Under the pieces are notes generated by a model. The model saw only the letters and a list, made by a program, of their open reading frames with translations. It searched no databases and was not told where the DNA came from. The translations under genes and the position numbers were made by a program. From Flavobacterium cerinum (GTDB lineage Bacteria > Bacteroidota > Bacteroidia > Flavobacteriales > Flavobacteriaceae): a stretch of 64,000 nt of DNA. Within the stretch, counting starts at the first letter, position 1. Every line of letters begins with the position of its first letter. Below are positions 35,232 to 44,380 of this stretch, one piece after another. The stretch is from positions 1,922,001 through 1,986,000 of the forward strand of contig NZ_CP101751.1 of NCBI RefSeq assembly GCF_024496085.1. The letters are read 5' to 3'.

Positions 35232-36197
35232 ATGAAGCGAATACTACTTATTGCCTCTTTAGGACTAACAACAATTATACAAGCACAATCTTATGCACCG
35301 CCGGCAGGAGTAGAAGGATCTACGGCAATTGCGGCGAGTAGCTCACAATTTGTAGGATGGGCAACAGCGGCTACAGTTGTACGCGGACCGCAAGATATTA
35401 TTAATCCTACAGGAGCATTGGCGAATGCAGGTTCACCTGAGTATGCAACCGGAGCTGCTGATGGTAGCGGAATTGTAAGTCTTGGAGATGGCGGAAGTGC
35501 GGTATTAACATTTGCCACACCGATCGCAAACGGACCCGGATTTGATTTCGCTGTTTTTGAAAACGGTTTTTCTGATACCTTTTTGGAATTGGCCTTTGTA
35601 GAAGTAAGTTCCGATGGCGTGAATTTTTTCCGTTTCCCGGCACATAGTGAAACACAAACTGCAACACAAGTTGGCGGTTTCGGTAGTGTAGACTGTCGTT
35701 ATATTAATAATCTGGCAGGAAAATATAAAGCAAGTTTTGGTACGCCGTTCGACTTGTCAGATATTCCGGATAGTCCTTTATTGAATAAAGATCGGATAAC
35801 TCATGTTAAAGTGATTGACGTTATCGGTACTATCGATCCGCAGTATGCTTCACGTGATAGTTTCGGAAATATCGTAAATGATCCGTATCCGACACCTTTC
35901 GGATCAGGAGGTTTCGATCTTGATGCAGTTGGAGTGATCAATCAGGCTGTTTTAGGAACAAAAGATTTTGTAACCGAAGAATTCAGTATCTACCCGAATC
36001 CGGCTCGTGATATCGTTTATATCAACTCAGAAAAAGAGGCAAGTATCGTAATCTACGATTTATACGGACGTCAGGTTAAAACAGTTGCAAAAGGGAATCA
36101 TAAACAAATTTCAGTATCCGATCTAACATCAGGAACTTATTTAATTACTTTGGAAGCCGAAGCTAAAAAAGAAGTTAAAAAGCTGATTATTAAATAG
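35232..36197 (+). CDS. T9SS-sorted protein linked to the B12 locus
   Basis: A 321-residue secreted protein with a signal to about residue 18 (IIQAQS), a beta-sandwich of about 220 residues (FDFAVFENGFSDTFLELAFV, then VEVSSDGVNFFRFP, and GSGGFDLDAVGVIN), and a type A T9SS sorting domain (FSIYPNPARDIVYINS to KKLIIK). Similar proteins sit beside btuB in other Bacteroidota B12 loci; a surface corrinoid-binding role is likely but not shown by motif. Confidence 0.7.
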   Translation: MKRILLIASLGLTTIIQAQSYAPPAGVEGSTAIAASSSQFVGWATAATVVRGPQDIINPTGALANAGSPEYATGAADGSGIVSLGDGGSAVLTFATPIANGPGFDFAVFENGFSDTFLELAFVEVSSDGVNFFRFPAHSETQTATQVGGFGSVDCRYINNLAGKYKASFGTPFDLSDIPDSPLLNKDRITHVKVIDVIGTIDPQYASRDSFGNIVNDPYPTPFGSGGFDLDAVGVINQAVLGTKDFVTEEFSIYPNPARDIVYINSEKEASIVIYDLYGRQVKTVAKGNHKQISVSDLTSGTYLITLEAEAKKEVKKLIIK

Positions 36198-36221
36198 ACA
36201 TACTTATTTTTTATATCGTAT

Positions 36222-36258
36222 AGCAGGAGGGAAATAAACTTTTTCTCCTGCTTTTTTT
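36222..36258 (+). terminator. Terminator closing the B12 locus
   Basis: An 8-bp stem AGCAGGAG/CTCCTGCT (36222-36229 with 36245-36252) is followed by a run of T. Confidence 0.85.
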
Positions 36259-36348
36259 ATTATTTTTAATAAAATTTAAAAATGGTTGTAACAAAGTATA
36301 CAGCTGTTCGTCTTCATTATATAAACCAAAACTAACCAACCCCAAATT

Positions 36349-36867
36349 ATGAATCAACAGGAGTTTATCAAGTTAATTTCTCCTTTTAAAGACAAACTGT
36401 TCCGGATGGCGAAACGTTTGCTAGTGAGTACTGAAGAGGCTGAAGATGCCACTCAGGAAGTTTTGGTGAAATTATGGAAAAACAACGAAGTGCTGTCTAA
36501 ATATAATAGTGTAGAAGCTTTTGCAATGACAATGACTAAAAATTATTGTCTGGATCAGTTAAAATCAAAAAGGGCATCCAATTTGCAGATTGTACATAAT
36601 AATTATTCCGACGGAACGGCAAGTGTTCAGAAACAACTGGAAGACCGGGATAGTTGGAATTGGGTAGAAAAAATAATGCAGGATTTACCCGAACAACAAC
36701 GTTTGATTCTTCAGTTAAGGGAAGTGGAAGAATATGAATTCTCCGAGATAGCTAAAATTATGGACATGAATGAAACGGCAGTGCGAGTGGCGTTATCGAG
36801 AGCAAGAAAAATAATAAGAGAACAATTGGTTAAAAAACACAATTATGGAATTCAATTCAATGGATAA
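36349..36867 (+). CDS. ECF-type RNA polymerase sigma factor
   Basis: A 172-residue sigma-70 family factor with only regions 2 and 4: region 2 has EEAEDATQEVLVKLWKN and TKNYCLDQLKSKR, and region 4 has LPEQQRLILQLREVEEYEFS and IMDMNETAVRVALSRARKII. It directs RNA polymerase to specific promoters. The next gene overlaps its end and encodes a membrane protein that is probably its anti-sigma factor. Confidence 0.93.
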   Translation: MNQQEFIKLISPFKDKLFRMAKRLLVSTEEAEDATQEVLVKLWKNNEVLSKYNSVEAFAMTMTKNYCLDQLKSKRASNLQIVHNNYSDGTASVQKQLEDRDSWNWVEKIMQDLPEQQRLILQLREVEEYEFSEIAKIMDMNETAVRVALSRARKIIREQLVKKHNYGIQFNG

Positions 36868-37285
36868 GTTAATCGAAAAATACTTTTCAGGAGAAACCAG
36901 TATTGCCGAAGAGAAAGAGTTGAAAAACTACTTCTCGCAGCCGGATGTGGCGCCACATCTAGAGCAATATCGTGCAATGTTTGGTTACTTCGGACAGGCA
37001 AAAGACGAGCAGTTTACAAAAACAGTTCCACTAAAACCCAGAAAACGTAGTTATGTAGCATGGATTTCTGTTGCTGCGAGCGTCGCTCTTTTGTTTGGCC
37101 TTATCACGTACCTGAATCCGAAACAACAGGATCAGCAGGATCTTGGAACATTTGACAACCCGGAAACAGCTTATATGGAAACCCAGAAAGCGCTTGAAAT
37201 GGTGTCGGAAAATGTGAACATCGGAGTTAAAGGTATGGGATACATGAAAGAATATGAAAAAACAACCAAAACAATTTTTAAGTAA
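36860..37285 (+). CDS. Probable anti-sigma factor
   Basis: From the ATG at 36860 (141 residues), overlapping the sigma gene's stop region. It has an N-terminal helical part (MDKLIEKYFSGETSIAEEKE) resembling the cytosolic domain of anti-sigma proteins and a single transmembrane segment at about residues 65-85 (YVAWISVAASVALLFGLITYL). The outer part is short. It lacks a clear named domain, so the anti-sigma role rests on position and layout. Confidence 0.65.
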   Translation: MDKLIEKYFSGETSIAEEKELKNYFSQPDVAPHLEQYRAMFGYFGQAKDEQFTKTVPLKPRKRSYVAWISVAASVALLFGLITYLNPKQQDQQDLGTFDNPETAYMETQKALEMVSENVNIGVKGMGYMKEYEKTTKTIFK

Positions 37286-37311
37286 AACAAAAAGTAAAAA
37301 CTAACAAGAAT

Positions 37312-37851
37312 ATGAAAACGATAGTAAAGAAAATAGTAGTAGCAATTGCCTTAATAATAATGCCAAGTATGGTTTTTGCACAATCGCCTTTTGAAAAATT
37401 TGCCGACCAGGATGATGTAACATCTGTAGTAGTAAATAAGAAAATGTTCGAAATGATGAGTAAGGTGAAGATGGATACATCGGACAAACAAACTCAGGTT
37501 TATATCAGTTTGTTAAAAAAACTGGATAACCTTAAAGTGTATACGACTAACAGTGCCAAACCCGCTTCGGAAATGAAAAGCAGTGTGGCGGCTTATTTAA
37601 AAGCAAACCCTTTGGAAGAATTAATGCGTGTAAACGATAACGGTAAAAACGTAAAAATTTATGTAAAATCAGGAGCTACAAGCAGTCAGATTAAAGAGTT
37701 GCTGATGTATATCGAAGGAGGAAGCGGTAAAGGAAATGAAACCGTGCTAATGTCATTAACCGGTAACTTTGATCTGGATGAGATTGCAGCCTTAACAGAA
37801 AAAATGAAACTTCCGGGTGGTGAGTCTTTAAAAAAAGCATCACAGAAATAA
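37312..37851 (+). CDS. DUF4252 protein, copy 1
   Basis: A 179-residue secreted protein with a signal ending at VFAQS (about residue 24) and the DUF4252 fold: PFEKFADQDDVTSVVVNKKM then FEMMSKV. It is part of the sigma/anti-sigma unit (27 bases after it) and a paralogue of the next gene. The function of DUF4252 is unknown. Confidence 0.8.
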   Translation: MKTIVKKIVVAIALIIMPSMVFAQSPFEKFADQDDVTSVVVNKKMFEMMSKVKMDTSDKQTQVYISLLKKLDNLKVYTTNSAKPASEMKSSVAAYLKANPLEELMRVNDNGKNVKIYVKSGATSSQIKELLMYIEGGSGKGNETVLMSLTGNFDLDEIAALTEKMKLPGGESLKKASQK

Positions 37852-37865
37852 TATAAAAACAGAAT

Positions 37866-37897
37866 TCCTGCTCTTTCCAAAAGGGCAGGTTTTTTTA
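37866..37897 (+). terminator. Terminator after DUF4252 copy 1
   Basis: A stem CCTGCTCTTT with AAAGGGCAGG (one G-U) followed by seven T. It lies between the two DUF4252 genes, so the second may be transcribed at a lower level. Confidence 0.7.
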
Positions 37898-37914
37898 ACA
37901 TAAATATCAGATAT

Positions 37915-38454
37915 ATGAAAAAAATAGGAATCCTGTTAGCTGCACTTTCGTTATCGCTGGCCGGTTGTGAAAGTAAACCGAGTTTACAAAAGTATTTTGT
38001 AGAAAATTCGGAAAAGAAAGAATTTATAGCTGTTGATGTCTCGCCTAGTATTCTTAATACGGATAAAGTAACATTGTCGGCTGAAGAAAAAGAAGCTTTA
38101 GAATCCTTTAAAAAAATGAATGTATTGGCATTTAAAGCAGATGCTAAAAATGAAAAAGAGTTTGAAGCTGAACGAACAAAAGTAAAAGAGATTCTTAAAG
38201 ATGAAGAGTATCAGGAACTGATTAAAGTAGGAAACGGAAAAGAAGGCGGAGCTATCTATTTTGTCGGAGATACCGATCATGTTAGTGAGTTTGTTCTTTA
38301 TGGAAGTAAAAAAGAAAACGGATTTGCTGTAGTTCGTATCCTGGGAGAGAATATGAATCCGAATCATGTAATGTCTCTTTTGGGCTTACTGAAAAAAGGT
38401 AATATCGATATGGAACAACTTAAACCGTTACAACAGTTAATGGTTAAACCATAA
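37915..38454 (+). CDS. DUF4252 lipoprotein, copy 2
   Basis: A 179-residue lipoprotein (lipobox ending at Cys18, LAGC) of the DUF4252 family, with LEEL-type and LLKKGNIDMEQLKPLQQLMV end. Signals differ: this copy is acylated, copy 1 is not. It ends the four-gene sigma unit. Function unknown. Confidence 0.78.
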   Translation: MKKIGILLAALSLSLAGCESKPSLQKYFVENSEKKEFIAVDVSPSILNTDKVTLSAEEKEALESFKKMNVLAFKADAKNEKEFEAERTKVKEILKDEEYQELIKVGNGKEGGAIYFVGDTDHVSEFVLYGSKKENGFAVVRILGENMNPNHVMSLLGLLKKGNIDMEQLKPLQQLMVKP

Positions 38455-38484
38455 AAAAAAAGCCCGTCAGGGCTTTTTTTTATT
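38453..38484. terminator. Bidirectional terminator
   Basis: AAAAAGCCC, GTCA and GGGCTTTTT form a stem with A and T runs on both sides, between the DUF4252 gene and the convergent PepSY gene. Confidence 0.9.
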
Positions 38485-39640
38485 TCTTCTTGAAGTTTCT
38501 TCCGTACCAGATTAAAAAGCCGGTAACCGGAAGCATTCCGCAAATAAAACACGCGATAAAAGCAATAATTTTACCGGGAATTCCTAATATGGCTCCGACA
38601 TGAATATCGTAATTGGCCGTAATCAGTTTCTCTCCGAAATTTTTTTCGCTATGATCACGTTCCAGTAAAAGCTTACCGCTATATTGATCAAATTGTAAAT
38701 TGTGACTAATATAATAGGCTCCTGATACTTGTTGTACATAGACATTGATCACATCTGTTTCACTTGCCGGTTTTCCATAGCTATAAGCACTCGCATCAGG
38801 ATATTTTTCACGGCTAACCGCCAGAGTGGTATCCAAAGCGGAAACAGTACCCGGTTTTGCAATAACAGATTTTTCAGTTTTAACATCCGGAGGTGTAGTC
38901 GTTCCTGCTCCGGCTACATATACAATAGCCTGAAACCATGTAAAAGCCCATACCATACCGGTAAATGCAATGATTACTGCAATAGAAGCGATATAAAAAC
39001 CGAGAATATTGTGCAGATCATAATTTTTACGCTTCCATTGTGTCGTTGGTTTCCATTGGAACCATACTCTTTGTTTTCGAGCTGCTTTGTTTTTGGGCCA
39101 CCACAAAATAATACCGGTGATCAACATGATCACAAACGTAAAAGTGCCCCAACCGATAATCGGTTGTCCGATTTCGGTTTCTAATAACAAACTCCAGTGT
39201 AGAAATTTTACAATATTGAAAAAATCGGTGGTTTCATCATAAATACCCTGAATCTTTCCGGTATAGGGATTTACATAAATGGTCTGGTAATAGTCAATAT
39301 TCCCGAAATAAAAGATTGAATCGGGTTTGTCACTTCTTTTAAAACTACGAAATGTCCAGGTTTTATCCGGATCATTATAAACACCGATGGAAGCACTTTT
39401 TATACGCTCTCCCAGTTGCTGTTGTGTACTTTCCCATAATTGACTGACAGGAATTGTTTTTTCGGCTTTTTCGGTTACGTAAATAGCGTCCCTGCGAAGC
39501 CATGTTGTAATCTCTTCGTTAAAAACAAAGATACAACCGGTTACGGAAAGAAACAGTACAATAATACCGGAAGCCAATCCCAGCCATAAATGGATTTTTC
39601 CGATCCATTGTTTAAAAGTTTTGTTTTTCTTTTTGGTCAT
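38480..39640 (-). CDS. PepSY-associated membrane protein (ferric reductase-like)
   Basis: A 386-residue protein of the PepSY_TM family with about four membrane helices: one near residues 15-38 (WLGLASGIIVLFLSVTGCIF), others about 165-180, 210-235 and 355-375. The first helix region carries IHLWLGLASG, a conserved His. Family members often reduce ferric siderophores at the cytoplasmic membrane. It is last of three genes with the siderophore receptor and DUF4198 protein. Confidence 0.85.
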   Translation of the reverse strand: MTKKKNKTFKQWIGKIHLWLGLASGIIVLFLSVTGCIFVFNEEITTWLRRDAIYVTEKAEKTIPVSQLWESTQQQLGERIKSASIGVYNDPDKTWTFRSFKRSDKPDSIFYFGNIDYYQTIYVNPYTGKIQGIYDETTDFFNIVKFLHWSLLLETEIGQPIIGWGTFTFVIMLITGIILWWPKNKAARKQRVWFQWKPTTQWKRKNYDLHNILGFYIASIAVIIAFTGMVWAFTWFQAIVYVAGAGTTTPPDVKTEKSVIAKPGTVSALDTTLAVSREKYPDASAYSYGKPASETDVINVYVQQVSGAYYISHNLQFDQYSGKLLLERDHSEKNFGEKLITANYDIHVGAILGIPGKIIAFIACFICGMLPVTGFLIWYGRNFKKK

Positions 39641-39664
39641 TATGGAAAACAGTTTTAAGAATAA

Positions 39665-40384
39665 TTAGTTCGGAAGCGTATAAACAGCACTATGCCAGAT
39701 AAACTGATAGTCTTTACCGTTGTAATTTCCGGGTGTTTCTTCTTTATTTGTCGCTTCAACTACATATTGTGTCGCATACGGTGTTTTAAAAGTAAGCGTC
39801 CCGTTTTTATCGGTTTTGATTTTTCTGGACCATTGATCCGGAATAAATAAATCGATTTCTTTTTCGGCAAACGGTTCGTTTTTATAGGTAATTTTTAAAG
39901 TTACTTCTCCCGTTTTTTTGGAAATGTCAGCGATTGACAAACCGGATGGATTTTGAGAAACGGAATCAGTAGAATTAGTACCTACGGTTGTTTTAGCGGT
40001 AGCGTGATAATGGGTTTTAAAAATCCCGAAGTTATATTTGGTAAAATCGATCACCTCAATTTTATCGTTATCCAAAATAAAAGTGTAGGTTCCGTTTGTT
40101 TTTGGAGTGAATGATGCTTTGTAAAATAAATCGGAAGGGGTAACGTCCAGTTTTGTTTTGTCTCCGTTCGGTGCAATAGCCCAAAGGGTAAAATGCTGCA
40201 TTTTATTAAAAGTATCACTGCCGACTTTCTCACGTACACCGTGTCCGTATTCACCGAAGTAAACTTTTACTTCCTGTGGCGTATTGATTTTTCCTTTTGA
40301 ATTGGTTTCAATCCACATAAAATGGGCAAAACTTTTTGAAATTCCCATTACAAAAAGGGCAACAAATAAAAACAAATTTCTCAT
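39665..40384 (-). CDS. DUF4198-family secreted protein
   Basis: A 239-residue exported protein (signal ending near SKSFAHF, residue 21) of the DUF4198/NikM-like type: AHFMWIETN, then EVKVYFGEYGHGVREKVG and an Ig-like beta C-terminus (GTLTFKTPYATQYVVEA). DUF4198 proteins often accompany metal-uptake receptors and may bind metals through the mature N-terminal His. It sits between the receptor and the PepSY protein. Confidence 0.8.
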   Translation of the reverse strand: MRNLFLFVALFVMGISKSFAHFMWIETNSKGKINTPQEVKVYFGEYGHGVREKVGSDTFNKMQHFTLWAIAPNGDKTKLDVTPSDLFYKASFTPKTNGTYTFILDNDKIEVIDFTKYNFGIFKTHYHATAKTTVGTNSTDSVSQNPSGLSIADISKKTGEVTLKITYKNEPFAEKEIDLFIPDQWSRKIKTDKNGTLTFKTPYATQYVVEATNKEETPGNYNGKDYQFIWHSAVYTLPN

Positions 40385-40404
40385 AGTGATTATATTTTAA
40401 GGAT

Positions 40405-40436
40405 TAAGACAAAAACTCCCCATCAGGGGAGTTTTA
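40405..40436 (-). terminator. Terminator downstream of the siderophore receptor
   Basis: A 10-bp stem AAAACTCCCC/GGGGAGTTTT (40412-40421 with 40426-40435) with a T run on the minus strand. It lies within the same-strand series after the receptor, so the DUF4198 and PepSY genes are likely expressed by read-through or from a weak internal promoter. Confidence 0.75.
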
Positions 40437-40452
40437 TAACTAACGAAATAAA

Positions 40453-42828
40453 TTAAAATTTATAAGTTAATCCGGCCGTGATAGAACGTAATGCCTGCGG
40501 ACTAACTGTTGACCATCCTGAATAATATTTCTCATTTGAAATATTGTTCATTTTCAGGATAATGTTGAATTTATCACCCGTATAGGATAATGCTGTATTG
40601 ATTACCGTATAACTTGGTAGGGAGAACGTACCGATATTTGAACGGTTCAGTGTTTTTTGCTCACTGGCATAATTTCCTCCGAAACCAAAACCGAAACCTT
40701 TAATACTTCCTTCAGTAAAAGTATAATTAGCCCAAAGATTAACCAGAGTTTCCGGTCCGGCACTTTCGGGACGAAGTCCTAAATAACCGGAAGTTTCCAG
40801 GTCTTTGGTTACTTCTGCATTATTATTACTGAAACCGGCAATAATGTTTAATCCTGCTACCGGATTTGCTACTACGCTTACCTCAATACCTTTGCTTCGG
40901 ATCTCTCCGCCTTGTGTATAAGTAGCCGGTCCGTTTCCTACATTCATTACAATATTGCTTACTTTAATGTCGTAATAACTTACTGTAGCACTTAATTTAT
41001 TGTTGAAGAAATTTGATTTCACTCCAAATTCCAACTGATTGGCTTTTTCAGGATCGAAGGTACGGAAGCCTTCTCTTTCCATAGTAGTTTGGTTGGTGAT
41101 AGCTTGTGGTAATACGTTTTTAAATCCGTTCATATAATTAGCAAAAACAGATAATTTGTCCTGAATCGGTTGGTATAATAAACCGAATTTAGGAGAAAAA
41201 GCAGTTTGTCCTTTCTTTTCATCTTCCACTTGTCCGATAAAATGATCAACACGTAAACTCCCCATAGCTGATAAAGTAGGTGTAATATTAATTACATCTG
41301 AAATATAAGCAGCATAGGTTTCCGTTTCAGCATTAGATCGGGTAAAAGTTGTTGTAGCCAATGCTGTATCGGCAGCTAATTGTGTCAGGTTTCCGGTATC
41401 GGCACCGGTAGATAAAGTTACTTTACCCAGTCCTGTCCATCCGGAACCGTTATCTTTTTGGATACCGTTATAATAGTCTAAACCAACTACCATACGGTTA
41501 CGTAAACCGGCAATTTTAAAATCTCCGATAAAGTTTTGTTGAATATCAGTACTATACGTCTGAGCGTTTGCTTTTGTAATATAACGATCAAAAGAATCAT
41601 CAGTTCCGGTACTGTATAAATAAGAATAATATCCGTCAGATTTTGCCGTACTTCTGGAAATTGCCGTTTGGGAAGTCCATGAATCGGATAGTTTGTATAA
41701 CATCTGCGCCTGTAAGCTAAAACTTGGATTGCTGATAGAAAAGGCGTTTGAAGTAAATGAATTTTTATAGTTTTTATCGAATAGTTCGATGCTGTTAAAC
41801 GGCAATGGCGAATTTCGGTTTAAGAACAGCATTGGAGCATAGGAACCTTCTGAACTTAAGAATTCTGTATTGATCATAAAGGTTAAACGATCGGAAGCTT
41901 TATACGTTAAGGACGGTGCTACAAAAAAAGATTTGTTATAACCCGCATCCTGAAAGCTGTCACCGTTTTGAAAAGCGGCATTTACACGTAAAAACACATC
42001 ATTATTTTTACCAAGCGGCGTGTTAACATCTGCTGTTACTCGGTTTACACCGTAAGTTCCGGCTAAATAAGACAATTCTCCTCCGAAAGTTTCATATGGT
42101 TTTTTAGTCACAACATTGATCAAACCACCATAAGAGATCAGGCTACTTCCGTATAAGGTTCCGGACGGACCTTTGATTACTTCAATACTTTCGATATTTG
42201 AAAAATCAATTTTACCGTTATTGATATACGGTAAGCCATTTAACATCGTGGGTTGTACAGAGAAACCGCGCATTGAAAAATACTCGGCACCGTCACCGCC
42301 ACGTCCGGTCGATTCCCATAAACGGGTTACTCCGGTAGCATTTTTAAGGGCATCATTAAAATTGGTTACTACCTGTTCTTTTAACAATTCAGCCGGAACC
42401 GATACATAAACCTGTGGGTTTTCGATATCTTTTAACGGCATTTTGGAAACCGTTGTGCTGGTTCTTCGGGTAAATTTGTTGGTTTTTTTCTCGTTGATCA
42501 CGACATCGTCAAGCTCATTAACGGCTTCTTTTAAAATGATGTTCGGAACTACGGTTTCTGCTGTGTTGACAGTAACTTTTGTTTCTGTTCTTTTGTATCC
42601 TACCATGGTTATACGGAGTGTATATGTACCATAATTCAGATTGGAAAGTGTGTACTGACCATCATAATTTGATGCCGTACCGAATGAAGTTTTTAATATT
42701 GTAATACTGGCATTGGGCAGCGCAACACCGGATTCATTTTGAACAACTCCTTTTATCGTTCCTTTGTTTTGTGCAAATGTTACGATCGAGAAAAAACTCA
42801 ATAGTAACACAAGGATTTGTCTGTTCAT
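40453..42828 (-). CDS. TonB-dependent siderophore receptor
   Basis: A 791-residue outer-membrane receptor. After the signal (ending FAQ, residue 19) comes a carboxypeptidase-regulatory-like domain (GTIKGVVQNESGVALPNASI). Then the plug (YFSMRGFSVQPTMLNGLPYI and VIKGPSGTLYG), and a barrel ending SITAGLTYKF. This is a FhuA/siderophore type; the substrate is unknown. It leads a three-gene iron-uptake unit with DUF4198 and PepSY proteins. Confidence 0.92.
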   Translation of the reverse strand: MNRQILVLLLSFFSIVTFAQNKGTIKGVVQNESGVALPNASITILKTSFGTASNYDGQYTLSNLNYGTYTLRITMVGYKRTETKVTVNTAETVVPNIILKEAVNELDDVVINEKKTNKFTRRTSTTVSKMPLKDIENPQVYVSVPAELLKEQVVTNFNDALKNATGVTRLWESTGRGGDGAEYFSMRGFSVQPTMLNGLPYINNGKIDFSNIESIEVIKGPSGTLYGSSLISYGGLINVVTKKPYETFGGELSYLAGTYGVNRVTADVNTPLGKNNDVFLRVNAAFQNGDSFQDAGYNKSFFVAPSLTYKASDRLTFMINTEFLSSEGSYAPMLFLNRNSPLPFNSIELFDKNYKNSFTSNAFSISNPSFSLQAQMLYKLSDSWTSQTAISRSTAKSDGYYSYLYSTGTDDSFDRYITKANAQTYSTDIQQNFIGDFKIAGLRNRMVVGLDYYNGIQKDNGSGWTGLGKVTLSTGADTGNLTQLAADTALATTTFTRSNAETETYAAYISDVINITPTLSAMGSLRVDHFIGQVEDEKKGQTAFSPKFGLLYQPIQDKLSVFANYMNGFKNVLPQAITNQTTMEREGFRTFDPEKANQLEFGVKSNFFNNKLSATVSYYDIKVSNIVMNVGNGPATYTQGGEIRSKGIEVSVVANPVAGLNIIAGFSNNNAEVTKDLETSGYLGLRPESAGPETLVNLWANYTFTEGSIKGFGFGFGGNYASEQKTLNRSNIGTFSLPSYTVINTALSYTGDKFNIILKMNNISNEKYYSGWSTVSPQALRSITAGLTYKF

Positions 42829-42862
42829 CGTATTGTTTTATTTAGATTTATTAAACTTTATG

Positions 42863-42870
42863 CAAAATTA
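42863..42870 (-). promoter_or_regulatory. Promoter -7 element of the siderophore receptor
   Basis: On the minus strand it reads TAATTTTG, a TAnnTTTG match 34 bases before the receptor start. Confidence 0.5.
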
Positions 42871-43229
42871 AATTCCAGTGTTTTAATAGCCAAATTAATT
42901 TAGAATAAATAAAAAATAATATGTAAGATATTGATTGTTATTGTTTTGTGTTTTGTGTTGCGTAAAATTGAGTAGAAAATTATAAGATTTTTTTTCTAAA
43001 TTCTAAGCAACAAAATTAGCATACCAAATCTGAATTGTTAATTTTTGTCGGATTTTTAAAATTTCACTTTTTTGTGACATAATATTGCAGGATCTTTAAT
43101 TTGTAGCTTGTTATAACTTTTGGATCTACAACTATTTTATTTTTGGAAGAGCAATAAATCTTCTGTAACTATAGAAATCTTATAAGAAATCGTTGAAATT
43201 TTATAACGGTATAGGGTTGAAGTCTGACC

Positions 43230-43237
43230 TACTTTTG
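43230..43237 (+). promoter_or_regulatory. Promoter -7 element of the saccharopine dehydrogenase-like gene
   Basis: TACTTTTG, an exact TAnnTTTG match, lies 26 bases before the ATG at 43264. Confidence 0.55.
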
Positions 43238-43263
43238 AGTAATCAAAATTTAAATTCAGACAA

Positions 43264-44322
43264 ATGAAAGATAATATAGTAGTGATCGGTGGTTATGGTG
43301 CTGTTGGTGGTGTCATCAGTCGTAATTTGGCCCATTATTTTCCGGGAAAAGTTATTGTTGCCGGAAGGAGTTGGGATAAAGCGGAACAATTGGCAAAGAA
43401 ATTAGAACATAAAGTGCTCCCGTATCAATTGGATATATCAGATCCGGAAAATATTGTTTTACCTGCTAATACAAGTTTAGTGATCATGTGTATTGATCAG
43501 GATAATGCCCGTTTTGTAGCACAATGTATCGAAAGAGGAATACATTACATTGACATTACAGCAAATCAAAAACTGATAACCGAAATTGAATTGCTGGACG
43601 ATAAAGCTAAAAAGAATGAGGTAAGTGTTATTCTGAGTGTTGGTCTGGCTCCGGGAATTACTAATTTACTGGTACAACAAGGGATAAACCAACTACCCGA
43701 AAGTATTTCGGCTTCTATCTCGATGGTATTAGGTTTAGGGGAGAAGCATGGTGATGCCGCATATCGATGGACTTTCGACAATATACATTCTTCTTATATA
43801 CTGATGCAAAATGATAAACCGGTAACCGTTAAAAGTTTTTCGATTCCTGAAAAAACAACATTGCTGGGAAATCGCCGGTTTTATTCGTTTAATTTTTCGG
43901 ATCAGCACACTTTGTCAAAAACAACACAACTAAAACAAGTGGTAACGCGAATGGCATTCGATTCGGAATGGATAACGCGCGGTATGGCAATATTACGAAA
44001 GACAGGTCTAACTCGGCTATTCCGCTTCAAAATGATACAGAATAGTTTAATTCCGATATTTAAAAAATTGGGTATCGGGAGTGATGTATTTGGAGTGAAA
44101 GCGGAAGTTGTCAATTCGAAAGGCATGCGCTATAGTTGTAGTCTAACCGGCTATGGAGAAGGGAAAGTCACGGCATATTGTGCTATAGAAACGGCTTTAT
44201 ACTTAAATGATAATCCTGCTTTATTTGGTGTCAAACATTCGCATCAGATCATTAAAAATATTCCCGACTTTTTACAGCGCCTGAAAAAATATGATGAAAC
44301 ATTGCAAATTAGTATTGACTGA
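43264..44322 (+). CDS. Saccharopine dehydrogenase-like NAD(P)-binding protein
   Basis: A 352-residue cytoplasmic oxidoreductase. The N-terminal Rossmann motif is VVIGGYGAVGGVISRNLA (residues 5-22), followed by VLPYQLDISDP and VIMCIDQDNARFVAQCIERG. The rest resembles the saccharopine dehydrogenase-like family (SACCHRP_DH). The substrate is unknown. A MarR regulator follows 58 bases downstream with its own promoter. Confidence 0.82.
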   Translation: MKDNIVVIGGYGAVGGVISRNLAHYFPGKVIVAGRSWDKAEQLAKKLEHKVLPYQLDISDPENIVLPANTSLVIMCIDQDNARFVAQCIERGIHYIDITANQKLITEIELLDDKAKKNEVSVILSVGLAPGITNLLVQQGINQLPESISASISMVLGLGEKHGDAAYRWTFDNIHSSYILMQNDKPVTVKSFSIPEKTTLLGNRRFYSFNFSDQHTLSKTTQLKQVVTRMAFDSEWITRGMAILRKTGLTRLFRFKMIQNSLIPIFKKLGIGSDVFGVKAEVVNSKGMRYSCSLTGYGEGKVTAYCAIETALYLNDNPALFGVKHSHQIIKNIPDFLQRLKKYDETLQISID

Positions 44323-44336
44323 TAAAGAAAAAATAA

Positions 44337-44344
44337 TACATTTG
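44337..44344 (+). promoter_or_regulatory. Promoter -7 element of the MarR gene
   Basis: TACATTTG matches TAnnTTTG 36 bases before the ATG at 44381. Confidence 0.55.
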
Positions 44345-44380
44345 CGATAAATAAATACTTGATCACTCAAATATATATCA

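Larger units (their letters stand above)
42829..43263. other. AT-rich intergenic region between divergent units
   Basis: No gene seen. It holds the receptor's -7 element (42863-42870, minus) and that of the dehydrogenase gene (43230-43237, plus). A short GTTTTGT tandem repeat occurs near 42940. A Fur-type operator could not be recognised by eye. Confidence 0.4.
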
